Shown here one piece after another: positions 1-8,615 of a DNA stretch of 13,784 nucleotides. The stretch is from NCBI GenBank assembly GCA_038242095.1, contig JBBSSJ010000115.1, positions 1-13,784 of the forward strand. Direction: 5' to 3'. The position numbers and the translations under genes are program-made. This stretch comes from Persicitalea sp038242095. GTDB taxonomy: Bacteria > Bacteroidota > Bacteroidia > Cytophagales > Spirosomataceae. A model generated the notes under the pieces. That model did not search any database. It had not been told where the DNA came from and saw nothing but the letters and a program-made list of their open reading frames with translations. Positions within the stretch are counted from its first letter, which is position 1. Each line of letters starts with the position of its first letter.

Positions 1-1564
1 ACATATTGTCCGTACCGAAAGTGAAATTGATTTTCTCAGTGCTGAGGTAAGAGGTGTTGCTCAGGTGAATCTGATTTGTCCGGTTGGTCTCAGGGGAGAA
101 ACGCTGGCCTCCGAACTGCACGGTTTTAGTCTGAGTGGCGGCGGGATTTTTCTCGGTGGGAAAAGGGGAAGTTACGTTGACGATGGCCCGTGGGATGTTC
201 TGGTAAGGTAGTGGGCTCTGGGGTGTCTTGGGCTTGTAGGAGTAAAGGTACTGCACTTTGAATTCGTTGGTCAACCTGGGTGACAGGGCAGACCGGAGCG
301 AGGCCATCATGGTGGTGGAAATGTCCTTGAAGTTATTGTAAGATTCTAATAACACGATGTTAGAATTGTCCCCGTCATTGTAGGGGGAGAGAAAACTCGT
401 GGTATTACTCCGCAGTGTGAGTTTGTGCTTCTGGTTAATCTGCCAGTCCAATCGTACGAATGCCGTGTTGGTGGTGGTTTTGCGGTTGAACTGGCCGTAC
501 TGCTTCCCTTTCAGCCCGTACGATTCAGATGCTATCCGGATCAGCTTGTCCAGCGTGTCTTTCCGAATGCCGTAACGGTTTTCGTCCGCTTCGGTCTGGA
601 CATCGGCTATGACCAACGGCTGGCTGGCGTCCTGACGGTCGTAAGCGACAAAAAAGTGGAGCTTGTCCTTAATGAGCGGCCCGCCCAGGCTGAAGCCTGA
701 CTGGTAGTTGCTGAAATCCTGCTCGCGTTTTACGCCCCGGATGTCGTTAGGACTCGACAGGGTGTTGTTTCTGAAGTAAAGGAAAGCAGCCCCCTGCAAT
801 TTATTTGTTCCGCTCTTGGTTACGGCGGTTACCGCCCCGCCCGACTGCCGGCCCTGGGTCACGTCGTAATCGTTGGTTACTATCTTATACTCCCGAATGG
901 CCTCCAGCGAAATGGCATAGGGCCCTTCGGCCATTGTGCCGTTGGTCCACTGGTTCTTGGCATTCATGCCGTCAATCGTAACGTTGGTTCCGGTGGTCCT
1001 CTGCCCGCCGAAACTGAAATCGCTCCCCCCCTGTAAGGGCGACAGGTTATTCAAGCGGGTAAAGTTGCGACCTTCATTCGGCAAGTTTTTGATTTGTTCA
1101 GCCGTGATGGAGGTGGCCGCGCCTGCTTGTTGCACTTGTTTGGTAAATCCCCTTTCAGAAACTATCACTTCTTTCAGCTTGGTTTCGGCTCCCGACAGCT
1201 CGATGTTGACGGTGAGCTTGTCGCCGAAATTCAGGGAGTAGCCGATTTGCTTTACCGTCTGCAGACCGACATAGCTGGCACTGACCGAATAGGGCTTTCC
1301 GAGAGGAAGCTCGTAAAACGCGTACTCACCATTATTATTAGTTACCGTGTTGGTCTGGAAGCCAGTGCTTTCGTTCCGGACGCTGACTATCGCACCCGGC
1401 AAGACCTCCCGGTTTTCCGCGTCCCTGATTGTGCCGGTGACAGAGGCCCCCGTGGCCTGGGCCAGGGTCTCAGACATGGTGCCAAGGAAGGTTACGGCGG
1501 CAAGCAAGCAGACAGAAGCCAGGTTTCGTCTGGCGAAAACAGAGATTTTGAGTAGTGTTTTCAT
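1..1564 (-). CDS. Oar-like TonB-dependent receptor, N-terminal part (runs off left edge)
   Basis: Outer-membrane TonB-dependent receptor, predicted to import a ligand across the outer membrane. The minus-strand frame is open without a stop from ATG at 1564 to the window edge, giving about 521 residues; the rest of the beta-barrel lies outside. Visible in order: a signal peptide (about residues 1-36, hydrophobic run around 17-28, ending SETLAQA), a carboxypeptidase-regulatory-like domain (about 41-125, with LPGAIVSV and NNNGEYAF), and a plug domain (about 140-255) with TNVTIDGMNAKNQW and AVTKSGTNKLQGAAF. The last motif, followed by FRNN, is typical of Oar-like receptors rather than SusC proteins. 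The start was chosen over an in-window ATG 4 bases upstream because that one is out of frame. It is transcribed away from the DeoR regulator. No SusD partner is visible on this side. The family call is firm; the substrate is unknown. Confidence 0.9.
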   Translation of the reverse strand, partial: MKTLLKISVFARRNLASVCLLAAVTFLGTMSETLAQATGASVTGTIRDAENREVLPGAIVSVRNESTGFQTNTVTNNNGEYAFYELPLGKPYSVSASYVGLQTVKQIGYSLNFGDKLTVNIELSGAETKLKEVIVSERGFTKQVQQAGAATSITAEQIKNLPNEGRNFTRLNNLSPLQGGSDFSFGGQRTTGTNVTIDGMNAKNQWTNGTMAEGPYAISLEAIREYKIVTNDYDVTQGRQSGGAVTAVTKSGTNKLQGAAFLYFRNNTLSSPNDIRGVKREQDFSNYQSGFSLGGPLIKDKLHFFVAYDRQDASQPLVIADVQTEADENRYGIRKDTLDKLIRIASESYGLKGKQYGQFNRKTTTNTAFVRLDWQINQKHKLTLRSNTTSFLSPYNDGDNSNIVLLESYNNFKDISTTMMASLRSALSPRLTNEFKVQYLYSYKPKTPQSPLPYQNIPRAIVNVTSPFPTEKNPAATQTKTVQFGGQRFSPETNRTNQIHLSNTSYLSTEKINFTFGTDNM

Positions 1565-2030
1565 GCATAAAAAGGATTAAAGGTTTCTAATAGTAAGATT
1601 CAGCAAGGGCACTCGTGCAGTTTGAAAATAGGTTTTGGCGACTGCTGCCATGAGGGGTTGTGTGGCGATGGCCCAATCTGGGCGTAACAACTCCTGGAAG
1701 TGTGATTTAATCAAACGAAAGTCTTCAATAGGATCTATTCAACATTAACTATCGACAAATAAATAAAGAGGTATTATATGAAACAAATTAAAATAAAAAA
1801 ATTTAAAATTAGGTTAGTATGAAATAAAAAATAATGTATTGAAAGAAAGCTGTTGAGCTCTGGGAAAGGAACAGGACATCGGATGGGAGCTATGATTTGT
1901 AGTTGGCAATACTGCCGGAACTGCTTAGTTTTGCTGCGGTTGCTTATCTACCCCGGCTTACTTGGCATATCGAGCTAGTTTTTCCTTTTTATGACAATTT
2001 TATTACATGTGACAATTCATTCGACTGAAA
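1565..2030. promoter_or_regulatory. Divergent intergenic region between receptor and DeoR regulator
   Basis: This 466-base region separates two divergent genes and should contain both promoters. About 1755-1835 is very AT-rich. I found no convincing match to the Bacteroidota TTTG / TAnnTTTG promoter pair. An 8-base direct repeat, TGACAATT, occurs at 1992-1999 and 2010-2017, 18 bases apart, shortly upstream of the DeoR start; it could be an operator half-site pair, but that is inference. No RNA gene or convincing coding region is seen. Confidence 0.5.
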
Positions 2031-2798
2031 ATGACTGGTATAGCTGAGAGACACGAACTGATTTTACACCAATTGAAAGAAAAGGGGCGGGTGTCCATCC
2101 AGGAGCTGAGTACCCGATTGGAAGTGTCCGAGGTGACTATCCGAAAGGATTTGAAACTTTTGGAAGACAAAAGCCTTTTATTTCGGATACGGGGGGGCGG
2201 GTCTCTCAACAACCCCTACGCCCACGAGAGGCCCATCAACGAGAAAGCCCTCCTCAACGCGGACGAAAAGCAAAGGATAGGCCAAGCCGCCCACCCCCTC
2301 ATCAGTCAGCACGATTCGATCATCATTGGCTCCGGGACGACGGTTTTCGAACTGGCCAGGTGCCTGCAACCTGCCGCCTCCCTGACCGTTATTACCCCGG
2401 CCCTGAAAGTGGCCCAGGAACTGAGCGGTCGCACCCATGTGGAAGTGATGCAACTGGGGGGGCTGATCCGCCCTAATTCCTATTCGGTCATTGGCGCTCA
2501 GGCTGAATACATGCTGGAAAACCTGTCGTGCGGTCTGTTGTTCATTGGCGTGGATGGCATCGACTTTGAATTTGGACTATCTATCAGTAACCTAACCGAG
2601 ATAAGCCTGAATCGAAAGATGATCGAGTCGGCCCAATCGGTGGCAGTCCTGGCCGATAGCTCTAAATTTGAGCGGCGCGGCATCGGAAAAATAGGCGATC
2701 TTGACCAAATACAGTACCTGGTCACCGATCCGGGCGTGTCGACACAAACGGTACAGCTGTTGGAAGAAAGGGGTATAAAGGTTGTGATTGCTCGTTAG
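2031..2798 (+). CDS. DeoR-family transcriptional regulator
   Basis: A sugar-metabolism-type transcriptional regulator of 255 residues, the usual length for the family. Residues 1-57 form the DeoR helix-turn-helix, with RVSIQELSTRLEVSEVTIRKDLKLLE and the following RIRGGG turn. The C-terminal DeoRC sensor domain (about 75-235) has IIGSGTT (98-104), QLGGLIR (141-147), GVDGID (173-178) and ADSSKF (208-213), the set expected of a ribose-5-phosphate-isomerase-like fold that binds phosphorylated sugars. The ATG at 2031 begins directly at the helix-turn-helix. It is divergent from the Oar-like receptor and about 960 bases upstream of susC on the same strand, so regulation of either is plausible but not shown. 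Most SusCD loci use hybrid two-component systems, SusR or ECF sigma factors, so a DeoR neighbour is less usual. The family call is secure; effector and targets are unknown. Confidence 0.93.
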   Translation: MTGIAERHELILHQLKEKGRVSIQELSTRLEVSEVTIRKDLKLLEDKSLLFRIRGGGSLNNPYAHERPINEKALLNADEKQRIGQAAHPLISQHDSIIIGSGTTVFELARCLQPAASLTVITPALKVAQELSGRTHVEVMQLGGLIRPNSYSVIGAQAEYMLENLSCGLLFIGVDGIDFEFGLSISNLTEISLNRKMIESAQSVAVLADSSKFERRGIGKIGDLDQIQYLVTDPGVSTQTVQLLEERGIKVVIAR

Positions 2799-2818
2799 CA
2801 GCAACAGAGGATTTCCGC

Positions 2819-2837
2819 CAAGGTTAAAAAAACCTTG
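2819..2837 (+). terminator. Possible weak hairpin after the DeoR gene
   Basis: A perfect 7-bp inverted repeat (CAAGGTT, five A, AACCTTG) starts 21 bases after the deoR stop codon. It could end the deoR transcript, but no T-run follows, so it is not a classical intrinsic terminator. Confidence 0.35.
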
Positions 2838-3214
2838 TCTGAGAAAGAGAGGCAGGGTTTCGTGCCGGGCAGGTCGGAATACCTAACCCCGTGGGCCGTC
2901 GGGAAGCGAATTAGTAAAATGCGTCGACAAAGTCATATTTGATCTTCCGCCACAGGGTAGAAGGGTTTTCTTGGTGAGCCGGTACGATGGCAAAAAGTAT
3001 TAGGAAACTGCATTGGAAATGGATTTGTCCACCAAGGCGGTTGAAATGCATTTTTCCAAAACGCTAGCCAAGCTCAGGAAGGCAATTAAGTCATGGGATG
3101 GGAGTAAGGGTGGTTGATTGTGGTAGAGCCCCTTCGTTCTTACCTTCAATTTAAGCTGATTGGTTAGAAAGTATCGGCAAAAAACTTACCATCCAGCAGT
3201 TCAATCATACTCGG
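2838..3214. other. Intergenic stretch with no convincing gene
   Basis: About 380 bases between the DeoR gene and the antitoxin-like gene. The only reading frame of note is a 46-codon minus-strand frame at 2911-3051 (listed separately). Immediately downstream of the antitoxin-like gene on the minus strand there is only a 14-codon frame beginning MIELLDGKF, with no recognisable toxin. No RNA gene or repeat was recognised. Confidence 0.5.
2911..3051 (-). CDS. Small hypothetical ORF, 46 aa, doubtful
   Basis: A minus-strand frame from ATG at 3051 to TAA at 2911. It encodes one hydrophobic segment (CSFLILFAIVPA, about residues 14-25) followed by a basic and aromatic tail ending WRKIKYDFVDAFY. An in-frame TAG lies five codons upstream of the ATG, so the frame is not a simple 3' remnant of a longer one. 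I do not recognise it. It could be a small secreted or membrane peptide, the tail of a decayed gene, or chance. Confidence 0.18.
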   Translation of the reverse strand: MHFNRLGGQIHFQCSFLILFAIVPAHQENPSTLWRKIKYDFVDAFY

Positions 3215-3442
3215 TTAAATTGCCGCCTGATCTTTTAATTCCCCTCCATTCTCTGAGCCGGTATCTACTTGTCCGGTGTCCTGCGCTTGGGCAATAGCTT
3301 GGGCCCCACGCATTTCATTTTCTTTCTTTAAACGGAGGTAACTTTCCCAGTCCTCGGCGGACACCAGCACGGCGACCGCCTTACCCTGGCGGGTGACCAG
3401 GGCCGCCCCTTTAAGGTAGGTCTTTAAAGGCAGGGTGTGCAC
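3215..3442 (-). CDS. Phd/YefM-like antitoxin, apparently shortened, no toxin partner
   Basis: A 75-residue frame containing the hallmark Phd/YefM antitoxin stretch LVTRQGKAVAVLVSAEDWESYL (about residues 15-36), which normally dimerises, binds DNA and neutralises a RelE/Doc/Txe-type toxin. Starting at GTG 3442, it lacks most of the usual N-terminal region. The open frame continues upstream only nine more codons, adding residues including GIPAV, to a TAA at 3467-3469, with no ATG. About eight residues seem to be missing between LKTYL and KGAALVTRQG compared with typical members. The C-terminal half is a Q/D/E/G-rich tail. No toxin frame follows downstream on the minus strand. It may be a decayed or orphan antitoxin. 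The family call is fairly good; whether it is functional is doubtful. Confidence 0.55.
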   Translation of the reverse strand: MHTLPLKTYLKGAALVTRQGKAVAVLVSAEDWESYLRLKKENEMRGAQAIAQAQDTGQVDTGSENGGELKDQAAI

Positions 3443-3762
3443 GGCCGGGATTCCAGACTCGAACCGTTACGTCAACGTATTATTTTATTGCTATTGCGTT
3501 GGGTAAGGAGCTATTGAAAGAGCAAAAAGTAGAATTAATTTTTATACTACTTTGAACCAATTTCGTGGGAGGTATTTTCATTTTTTTCTGAAAAACAGAC
3601 TAGAAATTTTTTTGGTGAAGAGCCTACGTTCATTCTTTCTTAAAATAATTTAAAAACAGGTGAGTAAGTTTCACAGAGACTTTACTCTTGTGGTAAGAAT
3701 GGGGGAAGGCCTCCTAACCACCGAAATGCCTATTCAATAACTCATCTAACAAAATCCAATTG
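3443..3762. promoter_or_regulatory. Upstream region of susC, promoter expected
   Basis: About 320 bases upstream of susC, AT-rich between 3480 and 3660. It must carry the susC promoter unless transcription enters from further upstream. Partial matches to the Bacteroidota -7 box (TAnnTTTG) occur, for example TACTCTTG at 3683-3690, but none has a properly spaced TTTG upstream, so I assign no promoter. No gene is seen. Confidence 0.35.
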
Positions 3763-6700
3763 ATGGAAAAAGGAATAACAAAACTCAGCGCGGGCAAAGC
3801 TTTGCGATCCCGGCGAATGCAGATCTGGGCGCTATTAGCTCTCGTCTGCGGGGGCCATGTCCCGGCTTTGGCACTACCGGAAAAAGTTCTGAGTACTCCG
3901 GCTTACGTTGCCCCCAAGCAACTCGTGCGCGGTACGGTCACCGATGAAACCGGCGAGGGTCTGCCCGGTGTGAGTGTCGTGTTGAAAGGGACCGCGCGCG
4001 GCACGACTACCAACGGTGAGGGTACCTTCGAACTGGACGTGCCGGGCAGCGAGTCGATTCTTATTTTTAGCTACGTGGGTTACACTAGCCAGGAAGTGAT
4101 CGTGGGAAACCAGGCCACGATTTCGTTGAGTCTTCAGGCCGACGTAGCCAATCTGTCGGAGGTGGTGGTGGTGGGTTTCGGCACGCAGAAAAAAGCGACC
4201 ATGACCAGCGCCGTTTCCACCATCCAGAATGAGCAGATTACGGCCCGTCCCGTCAGCAATGTGCAGCAGTCGCTACAGGGGCTGGCCCCCGGCCTCACCG
4301 TGCTGGACCGTGGCGGTGCGCCCGGCCGTTCCAGCGCCACCATGCGGGTGCGGGGCATTACCACGCTCGGCGATAATTCAGCCCTGGTCATCGTGGATGG
4401 CGTGGAGCAAACGCTGTTCGACATGAATCCCGAAGATATCGAGTCCGTCACGGTTTTGAAGGACGCATCCTCGACGGCCATTTACGGTTCCCGCGGGGCC
4501 AACGGCGTAATCCTGGTCACGACTAAGCGCGGCAAAGCGGGTAAAGTGTCCGTGGCCTACAACGGCTACTACGGCATCCAGACCTCGATCAATACGCCTG
4601 AGATGATGGCGCTTGAACCCTACATGCGGCTGCAACAGACCGCTTACCGGAACGTGGGGGCCACGCTGCCTGCCCGCTACACCGACCAATCCATTGACAC
4701 CTGGATTACGGCCACCGACCGGCTGAAGTATCCCCTGCCCAACACCTGGTTCCAGACTTTGCTCAATCCCGCACCAATGTCTAACCAGACGCTCTCGGTG
4801 AGTGGTGGCAACGAGAATTTCCGGGCGCGGGCCAGTGTGCGGCTCATGGACCAGAAGGGCGTGGTGCAAAATTACGGTACTCAGGTTAAGGAACTCCGCC
4901 TGACCACCGACTTCACGGCTTCGCCCAAAATTCGTTTCAGCGCTGACGCCAACTATCGCTACAATACCTCCACGACTCCGTCGGTCAACGCCATTAACAA
5001 TTTTTACCACGGTGCCCTTTGGGCCGTGCCAAAGTACCCCGACGGTACCTATGGCCTGAGTCAGCAGGGAAATAATCCGCTGATGTTCCTGGAAATAGGA
5101 GGCCTCTCGCAACAAGCGGTAGACCGGATCGTGGGGAACGTGAAAGGGGAATGGGATATTCTTACCGACCTCACGCTCTCCGTGCAGGTAGCCGGCAATT
5201 ACACGGGAACTTACCAGAAGGATTTTAACAACGCCTACACCAACCGCGACCAGAATACGGGCGTGGTGAAAACCGTCGCCACCAACTCCCTCAACGAAAC
5301 CCGAAACCAGCAGCGGGAGTACACCATCACCGACCTGGTCACCTACCACCATACCTGGGGCAACCACGATTTTAGTCTCATGGGCGGCTACCAGGAGTAC
5401 TACTACCAATATTTTGGTTTAAATGCCTACCGTCAGCAGTTTTATAACAACGACATTCAGTCCATCAACCAGGGAATCAACGATGGCACTAAAAACAACG
5501 GCGGAAACGACGCGGAAGGCGGGCTGCGGTCGTTCTTCGGGCGACTCAACTACACCTTCGCCAACAAGTATTTGCTGGAACTCAACGCCCGGCGCGATGG
5601 TTCGTCCCGGTTCTCACCAGCGCGGCAGTTTGCGTTTTTCCCTTCGGGATCTATCGGCTGGCGCATCTCGGAGGAGGATTTCTTTAGTTCGCTGAAAAAT
5701 GTTGTCCCTGAACTCAAACTCAGGGCATCCTACGGACAAACGGGCAACCAGGCTATCGCACCTTACCTCTTCTTCCCGCAGCTTTCGGCTAGCAGCTATA
5801 CCTTCGGCGACAACATTGTGACGGGCTATCGGCAATCCACCCGCATCGACCCTTCGGTAAGCTGGGAAACCAACACCCAGGCCAACTTCGGCCTGGACGC
5901 CGCGCTGTTTCAAAAGAGGCTGTCCGTAACCTTCGACTACTACAAAAAGGTAACGGACGGCATTCTGCTCAATTTGCCCATTCCGCTTACCATCGGGCTA
6001 CTGCCCGGTCCGCAAAATGCCGGTATTGTAGAGAACAAGGGCGTGGAGCTGGGCATTAACTATCAGAATATGGCCAAATGGGGACTGAATTATAGTTTGG
6101 GAGGCAATTTCTCGATGAACAAAAATAACGTAAACAGCCTGAACGGCACCGGCCCTTACATTTCTGGTTCGGACATCGATCCGCGCTATATTATCCAGGA
6201 AGGGCTACCCATTAACGCCCACTGGGGTTACCAGACCAGCGGCCTCATCCAGACCCAGGATGAAGCCGACAAGACGCCCTATTTCCAGCGGTCAGCCAAG
6301 CCGGGCGACGTGGCTTTTGTGGACCTAAATGGCGACGGTATCATCACCACGGCCGATATGACGATGATCGGCAATCCATTCCCAAAGTACTCGTTCAGTC
6401 TGTCCAGCGGCCTGGGCTACAAGAATTTTCAGCTAAACCTGCTCTTCCAGGGTACCGCCGATGTTGACGTGCGTCTGTCGGGAGCACTGGCTGAGCAAGG
6501 TAACTACGAGGGCTTCACCAGCAAGATATTCACCGACAACTACTGGACGCCAGAACGAACCGATGCGCGCTTTCCCCGGCCTACCAAGCTGGATCTGCGC
6601 AACCAGGCCACGACCGACCGCCTGATGATCGACGGCTCGTACTTCCGACTTAAGAACGTGCAGCTGGTGTACAATATCCCCACGGTGTTCAGCAAGAAGT

Positions 6701-6858
6701 ACTGGGTGCAGCGCGCCAGTGTGTACGTATCGGCGTCCAACGTATTTACGATTTCCAAATTGAACGAGTGGAACCTGGATCCGGAGGTGGAGTCGGGCCG
6801 GGGCGTGTACTACCCACAGACTGCCATGAAAACCATCGGCCTGAATCTGCAATTCTAA
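3763..6858 (+). CDS. susC: SusC/RagA-family TonB-linked outer-membrane transporter
   Basis: Outer-membrane channel of a SusCD glycan-uptake complex, 1031 residues, a normal length. It has a signal peptide (about 1-38, hydrophobic core IWALLALVCGG), a carboxypeptidase-regulatory-like domain (about 55-127, LPGVSVVLKGT and FSYVGYTSQE), the LSEVVVVGFGTQKK segment that precedes the plug in SusC proteins, a plug domain (about 143-256) with SusC-type signature VLKDASSTAIYGSRGANG, and the beta-barrel to the C-terminal NLQF. A DLNGDG acidic loop typical of SusC lies at about 854-859. There is no STN domain, so regulation through an anti-sigma factor is unlikely. A TTG codon sits directly before ATG 3763; ATG was preferred. 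susD follows after 34 bases, so they are almost certainly co-transcribed. The two downstream sulfatases suggest that the substrate is a sulfated glycan. Confidence 0.96.
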   Translation: MEKGITKLSAGKALRSRRMQIWALLALVCGGHVPALALPEKVLSTPAYVAPKQLVRGTVTDETGEGLPGVSVVLKGTARGTTTNGEGTFELDVPGSESILIFSYVGYTSQEVIVGNQATISLSLQADVANLSEVVVVGFGTQKKATMTSAVSTIQNEQITARPVSNVQQSLQGLAPGLTVLDRGGAPGRSSATMRVRGITTLGDNSALVIVDGVEQTLFDMNPEDIESVTVLKDASSTAIYGSRGANGVILVTTKRGKAGKVSVAYNGYYGIQTSINTPEMMALEPYMRLQQTAYRNVGATLPARYTDQSIDTWITATDRLKYPLPNTWFQTLLNPAPMSNQTLSVSGGNENFRARASVRLMDQKGVVQNYGTQVKELRLTTDFTASPKIRFSADANYRYNTSTTPSVNAINNFYHGALWAVPKYPDGTYGLSQQGNNPLMFLEIGGLSQQAVDRIVGNVKGEWDILTDLTLSVQVAGNYTGTYQKDFNNAYTNRDQNTGVVKTVATNSLNETRNQQREYTITDLVTYHHTWGNHDFSLMGGYQEYYYQYFGLNAYRQQFYNNDIQSINQGINDGTKNNGGNDAEGGLRSFFGRLNYTFANKYLLELNARRDGSSRFSPARQFAFFPSGSIGWRISEEDFFSSLKNVVPELKLRASYGQTGNQAIAPYLFFPQLSASSYTFGDNIVTGYRQSTRIDPSVSWETNTQANFGLDAALFQKRLSVTFDYYKKVTDGILLNLPIPLTIGLLPGPQNAGIVENKGVELGINYQNMAKWGLNYSLGGNFSMNKNNVNSLNGTGPYISGSDIDPRYIIQEGLPINAHWGYQTSGLIQTQDEADKTPYFQRSAKPGDVAFVDLNGDGIITTADMTMIGNPFPKYSFSLSSGLGYKNFQLNLLFQGTADVDVRLSGALAEQGNYEGFTSKIFTDNYWTPERTDARFPRPTKLDLRNQATTDRLMIDGSYFRLKNVQLVYNIPTVFSKKYWVQRASVYVSASNVFTISKLNEWNLDPEVESGRGVYYPQTAMKTIGLNLQF

Positions 6859-6892
6859 TTTTCCCGATCATTCGACCTAGTCCGATATACCT

Positions 6893-8482
6893 ATGAATTA
6901 CCCAATCAAAACCAAAAAACTACTGGCGCTGGTGCTGCTCACCTCGCTCTTCTCCTGCAAGGAGAATTTGCTGAACCCCGTTCCCAACGACCGTATTTCG
7001 ACGTCTATCTTCTGGAAGACAGAAACGGACGCGCTACTGGCGGCTAACGCTGCCTACAGTTACCTCTGGGGGCAGAATCTGTTTGCTCTCGACGGGGTCA
7101 CCGACATTGGGCACACCAACGAAGTGTTCAACGTCAACTCCTTCGTCGAGAGCGGCTCCTACGACGCGTCAAATTCCCGCGTGACCGCCGAATGGACGAA
7201 TGCCTACACGGGCATTGCCACGGTCAATGATTTCCTGGAAAACGTCGATCGCGTGACGACCACCAATACCGCGCTGATCGAGCGACTGAAGGGTGAAATG
7301 AGGTTTTTGCGGGCCTACCATTACGTCAATCTGGCGGGTTTGTACGGCGGGGTGCCCATCGTGACCAAAACCCTGAGCACCGGCGAAGCTAAACAACTCA
7401 AGCGCGACGATGTCGACAAGGTCTGGGATTTTGCCGCCGCCGAACTCACCGCCGCCGCTGCGGCCTTACCCGCCACCTATCCGGCTGCCGACAAGGGACG
7501 CATTACCAAAGGGGCCGCCCTGGCTTTGCTTTCCCGCGCCAATTTGTACGCGGGTCGGTTCCAGCCGGCCGCCACGGCGGCCAGCGAGGTGATGACCCTG
7601 GGCTATGACCTTTACCCCAACTACGGAAAGCTTTTTACTTATGCCGCCGAAAATAATGTCGAGGTAATCCTGGACCACCAGTACGTCAATAGTGCCGGAC
7701 TAAGCAATAATGTGTTTGCCCAGATGGCTCCGTACAGCCAGAAAACGTCGGGCAATACGTTTGTCCCCACTAAGAAACTGGCCGATAGCTTCGGCATGAA
7801 AAACGGGCTTTCCATATCAGATCCGGCCAGTGGCTTCGACCCCCGCGATCCTTATAAGGACCGTGATCCCCGGCTGGGCTTTACCATGTTCGTGTCCGGC
7901 GACCCGCTGCCCAGCGGTTCTGCCTTCCGGCCTGAACCCAACAGCGGTACCACCGATGCGGTTGGCAACACCTATCTGGCGTCGACCACGGGATTCGTAT
8001 TAAAGAAATATATCAACCCGGAGGATTTCGCTACCCCCGGCATCAGCGGCATCAACATCATTTTAATCCGCTACGCCGAAGTGCTACTCAACTACGCCGA
8101 GGCTAAAATTGAACTCAACCAGCTGGATCAGTCGGTTTACGATGCTATCAACAAGGTGCGAAATGGTCGGCAGGATGTAAAGCTGCCTTCCATTGCCAGC
8201 GGACTTGCACAGACGGATCTCCGGGAAATCGTGCGCCACGAGCGGATGGTGGAACTCGCCTTCGAAGGCACCCGGTTGTTTGACATCCGGCGCTGGAAAA
8301 CCGCCGAGAAGGTGATGCCCGGCAGTGTGTTCGGCATGACTTGGCTCGACGGTAGCAATCTGAAGACCATTCAGGTACAGGCTTTCGAGCGGGTATTCAA
8401 GCCCAACCGTGATTACCTGTGGCCCATTCCCCAGAAAGAGCTGGATCTTAACGCCGGTTTGACGCAAAATCCGGGTTGGTAA
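6893..8482 (+). CDS. susD: SusD/RagB-family surface glycan-binding lipoprotein
   Basis: Surface lipoprotein that caps the SusC channel and binds oligosaccharides. At 529 residues it is a typical length. The lipoprotein signal peptide ends in LFSC with the lipidated Cys22; the following KEN resembles the Bacteroidota surface-export signal (Lys plus acidic residues after Cys). Family hallmarks are the N-terminal NPVPNDRIS and FWKTETDALLAANAAY, the RFLRAYHYVNLAGLYGGVP-like TPR helix region (about 135-155), ILIRYAEVLLNYAEAK (about 390-405), the RHERMVELAFEGTRLFDIRRW motif, and the C-terminal YLWPIPQKEL...QNPGW. It lies 34 bases after susC. An intrinsic-type terminator follows before the first sulfatase. 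Ligand specificity cannot be read from sequence. Confidence 0.96.
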   Translation: MNYPIKTKKLLALVLLTSLFSCKENLLNPVPNDRISTSIFWKTETDALLAANAAYSYLWGQNLFALDGVTDIGHTNEVFNVNSFVESGSYDASNSRVTAEWTNAYTGIATVNDFLENVDRVTTTNTALIERLKGEMRFLRAYHYVNLAGLYGGVPIVTKTLSTGEAKQLKRDDVDKVWDFAAAELTAAAAALPATYPAADKGRITKGAALALLSRANLYAGRFQPAATAASEVMTLGYDLYPNYGKLFTYAAENNVEVILDHQYVNSAGLSNNVFAQMAPYSQKTSGNTFVPTKKLADSFGMKNGLSISDPASGFDPRDPYKDRDPRLGFTMFVSGDPLPSGSAFRPEPNSGTTDAVGNTYLASTTGFVLKKYINPEDFATPGISGINIILIRYAEVLLNYAEAKIELNQLDQSVYDAINKVRNGRQDVKLPSIASGLAQTDLREIVRHERMVELAFEGTRLFDIRRWKTAEKVMPGSVFGMTWLDGSNLKTIQVQAFERVFKPNRDYLWPIPQKELDLNAGLTQNPGW

Positions 8483-8569
8483 AAGGCAAATGCGGTCTGG
8501 TCGCTAGTAGATTTAGACCAAAAATAGCTTGTTCCCACGAGCCTTTGAAAGAAAAACTCTTTGAAACGA

Positions 8570-8600
8570 CCGGGGTGTGTACACATCCCGGTTTTATTTT
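8570..8600 (+). terminator. Intrinsic-type terminator or attenuator between susD and sulfatase
   Basis: An 11-bp inverted repeat, CCGGGGTGTGT (8570-8580) with ACACATCCCGG (8581-8591), contains one G-T wobble and would fold as a GC-rich stem with a short loop. It is followed at once by TTTTATTTT (8592-8600). This is the form of a Rho-independent terminator. It lies 88 bases after the susD stop and its T-tract ends 15 bases before the sulfatase ATG, so it either ends the susCD message or modulates read-through into the sulfatases. Confidence 0.8.
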
Positions 8601-8615
8601 AACACGACTAGACTT

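Noticed and set aside
425..1580. Plus-strand open frames over the left edge
   Set aside because: They are antisense to the Oar-like receptor, whose frame is open throughout and shows clear domain motifs.
2190..2199. Run of seven G in the DeoR gene as a phase-variation tract
   Set aside because: It encodes the RGGG turn expected at this position of DeoR proteins, and the frame is intact; the tract is short.
3440..3475. tRNA-like T-arm (GGTTCGAGTC on the minus strand) upstream of the antitoxin-like gene
   Set aside because: The T-stem has only partial pairing, and no acceptor, D or anticodon arms can be built upstream, so it is not a tRNA or a clear attachment-site remnant.
3683..3690. TACTCTTG as a -7 promoter box for susC
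   Set aside because: One mismatch to the consensus and no TTTG at a suitable distance upstream.
4378..5409. Long open frame on the minus strand inside susC (343 codons)
   Set aside because: It is wholly antisense to susC, with a valine/glycine/histidine-rich translation typical of the complement of GC-rich coding sequence, and has no recognisable domain.
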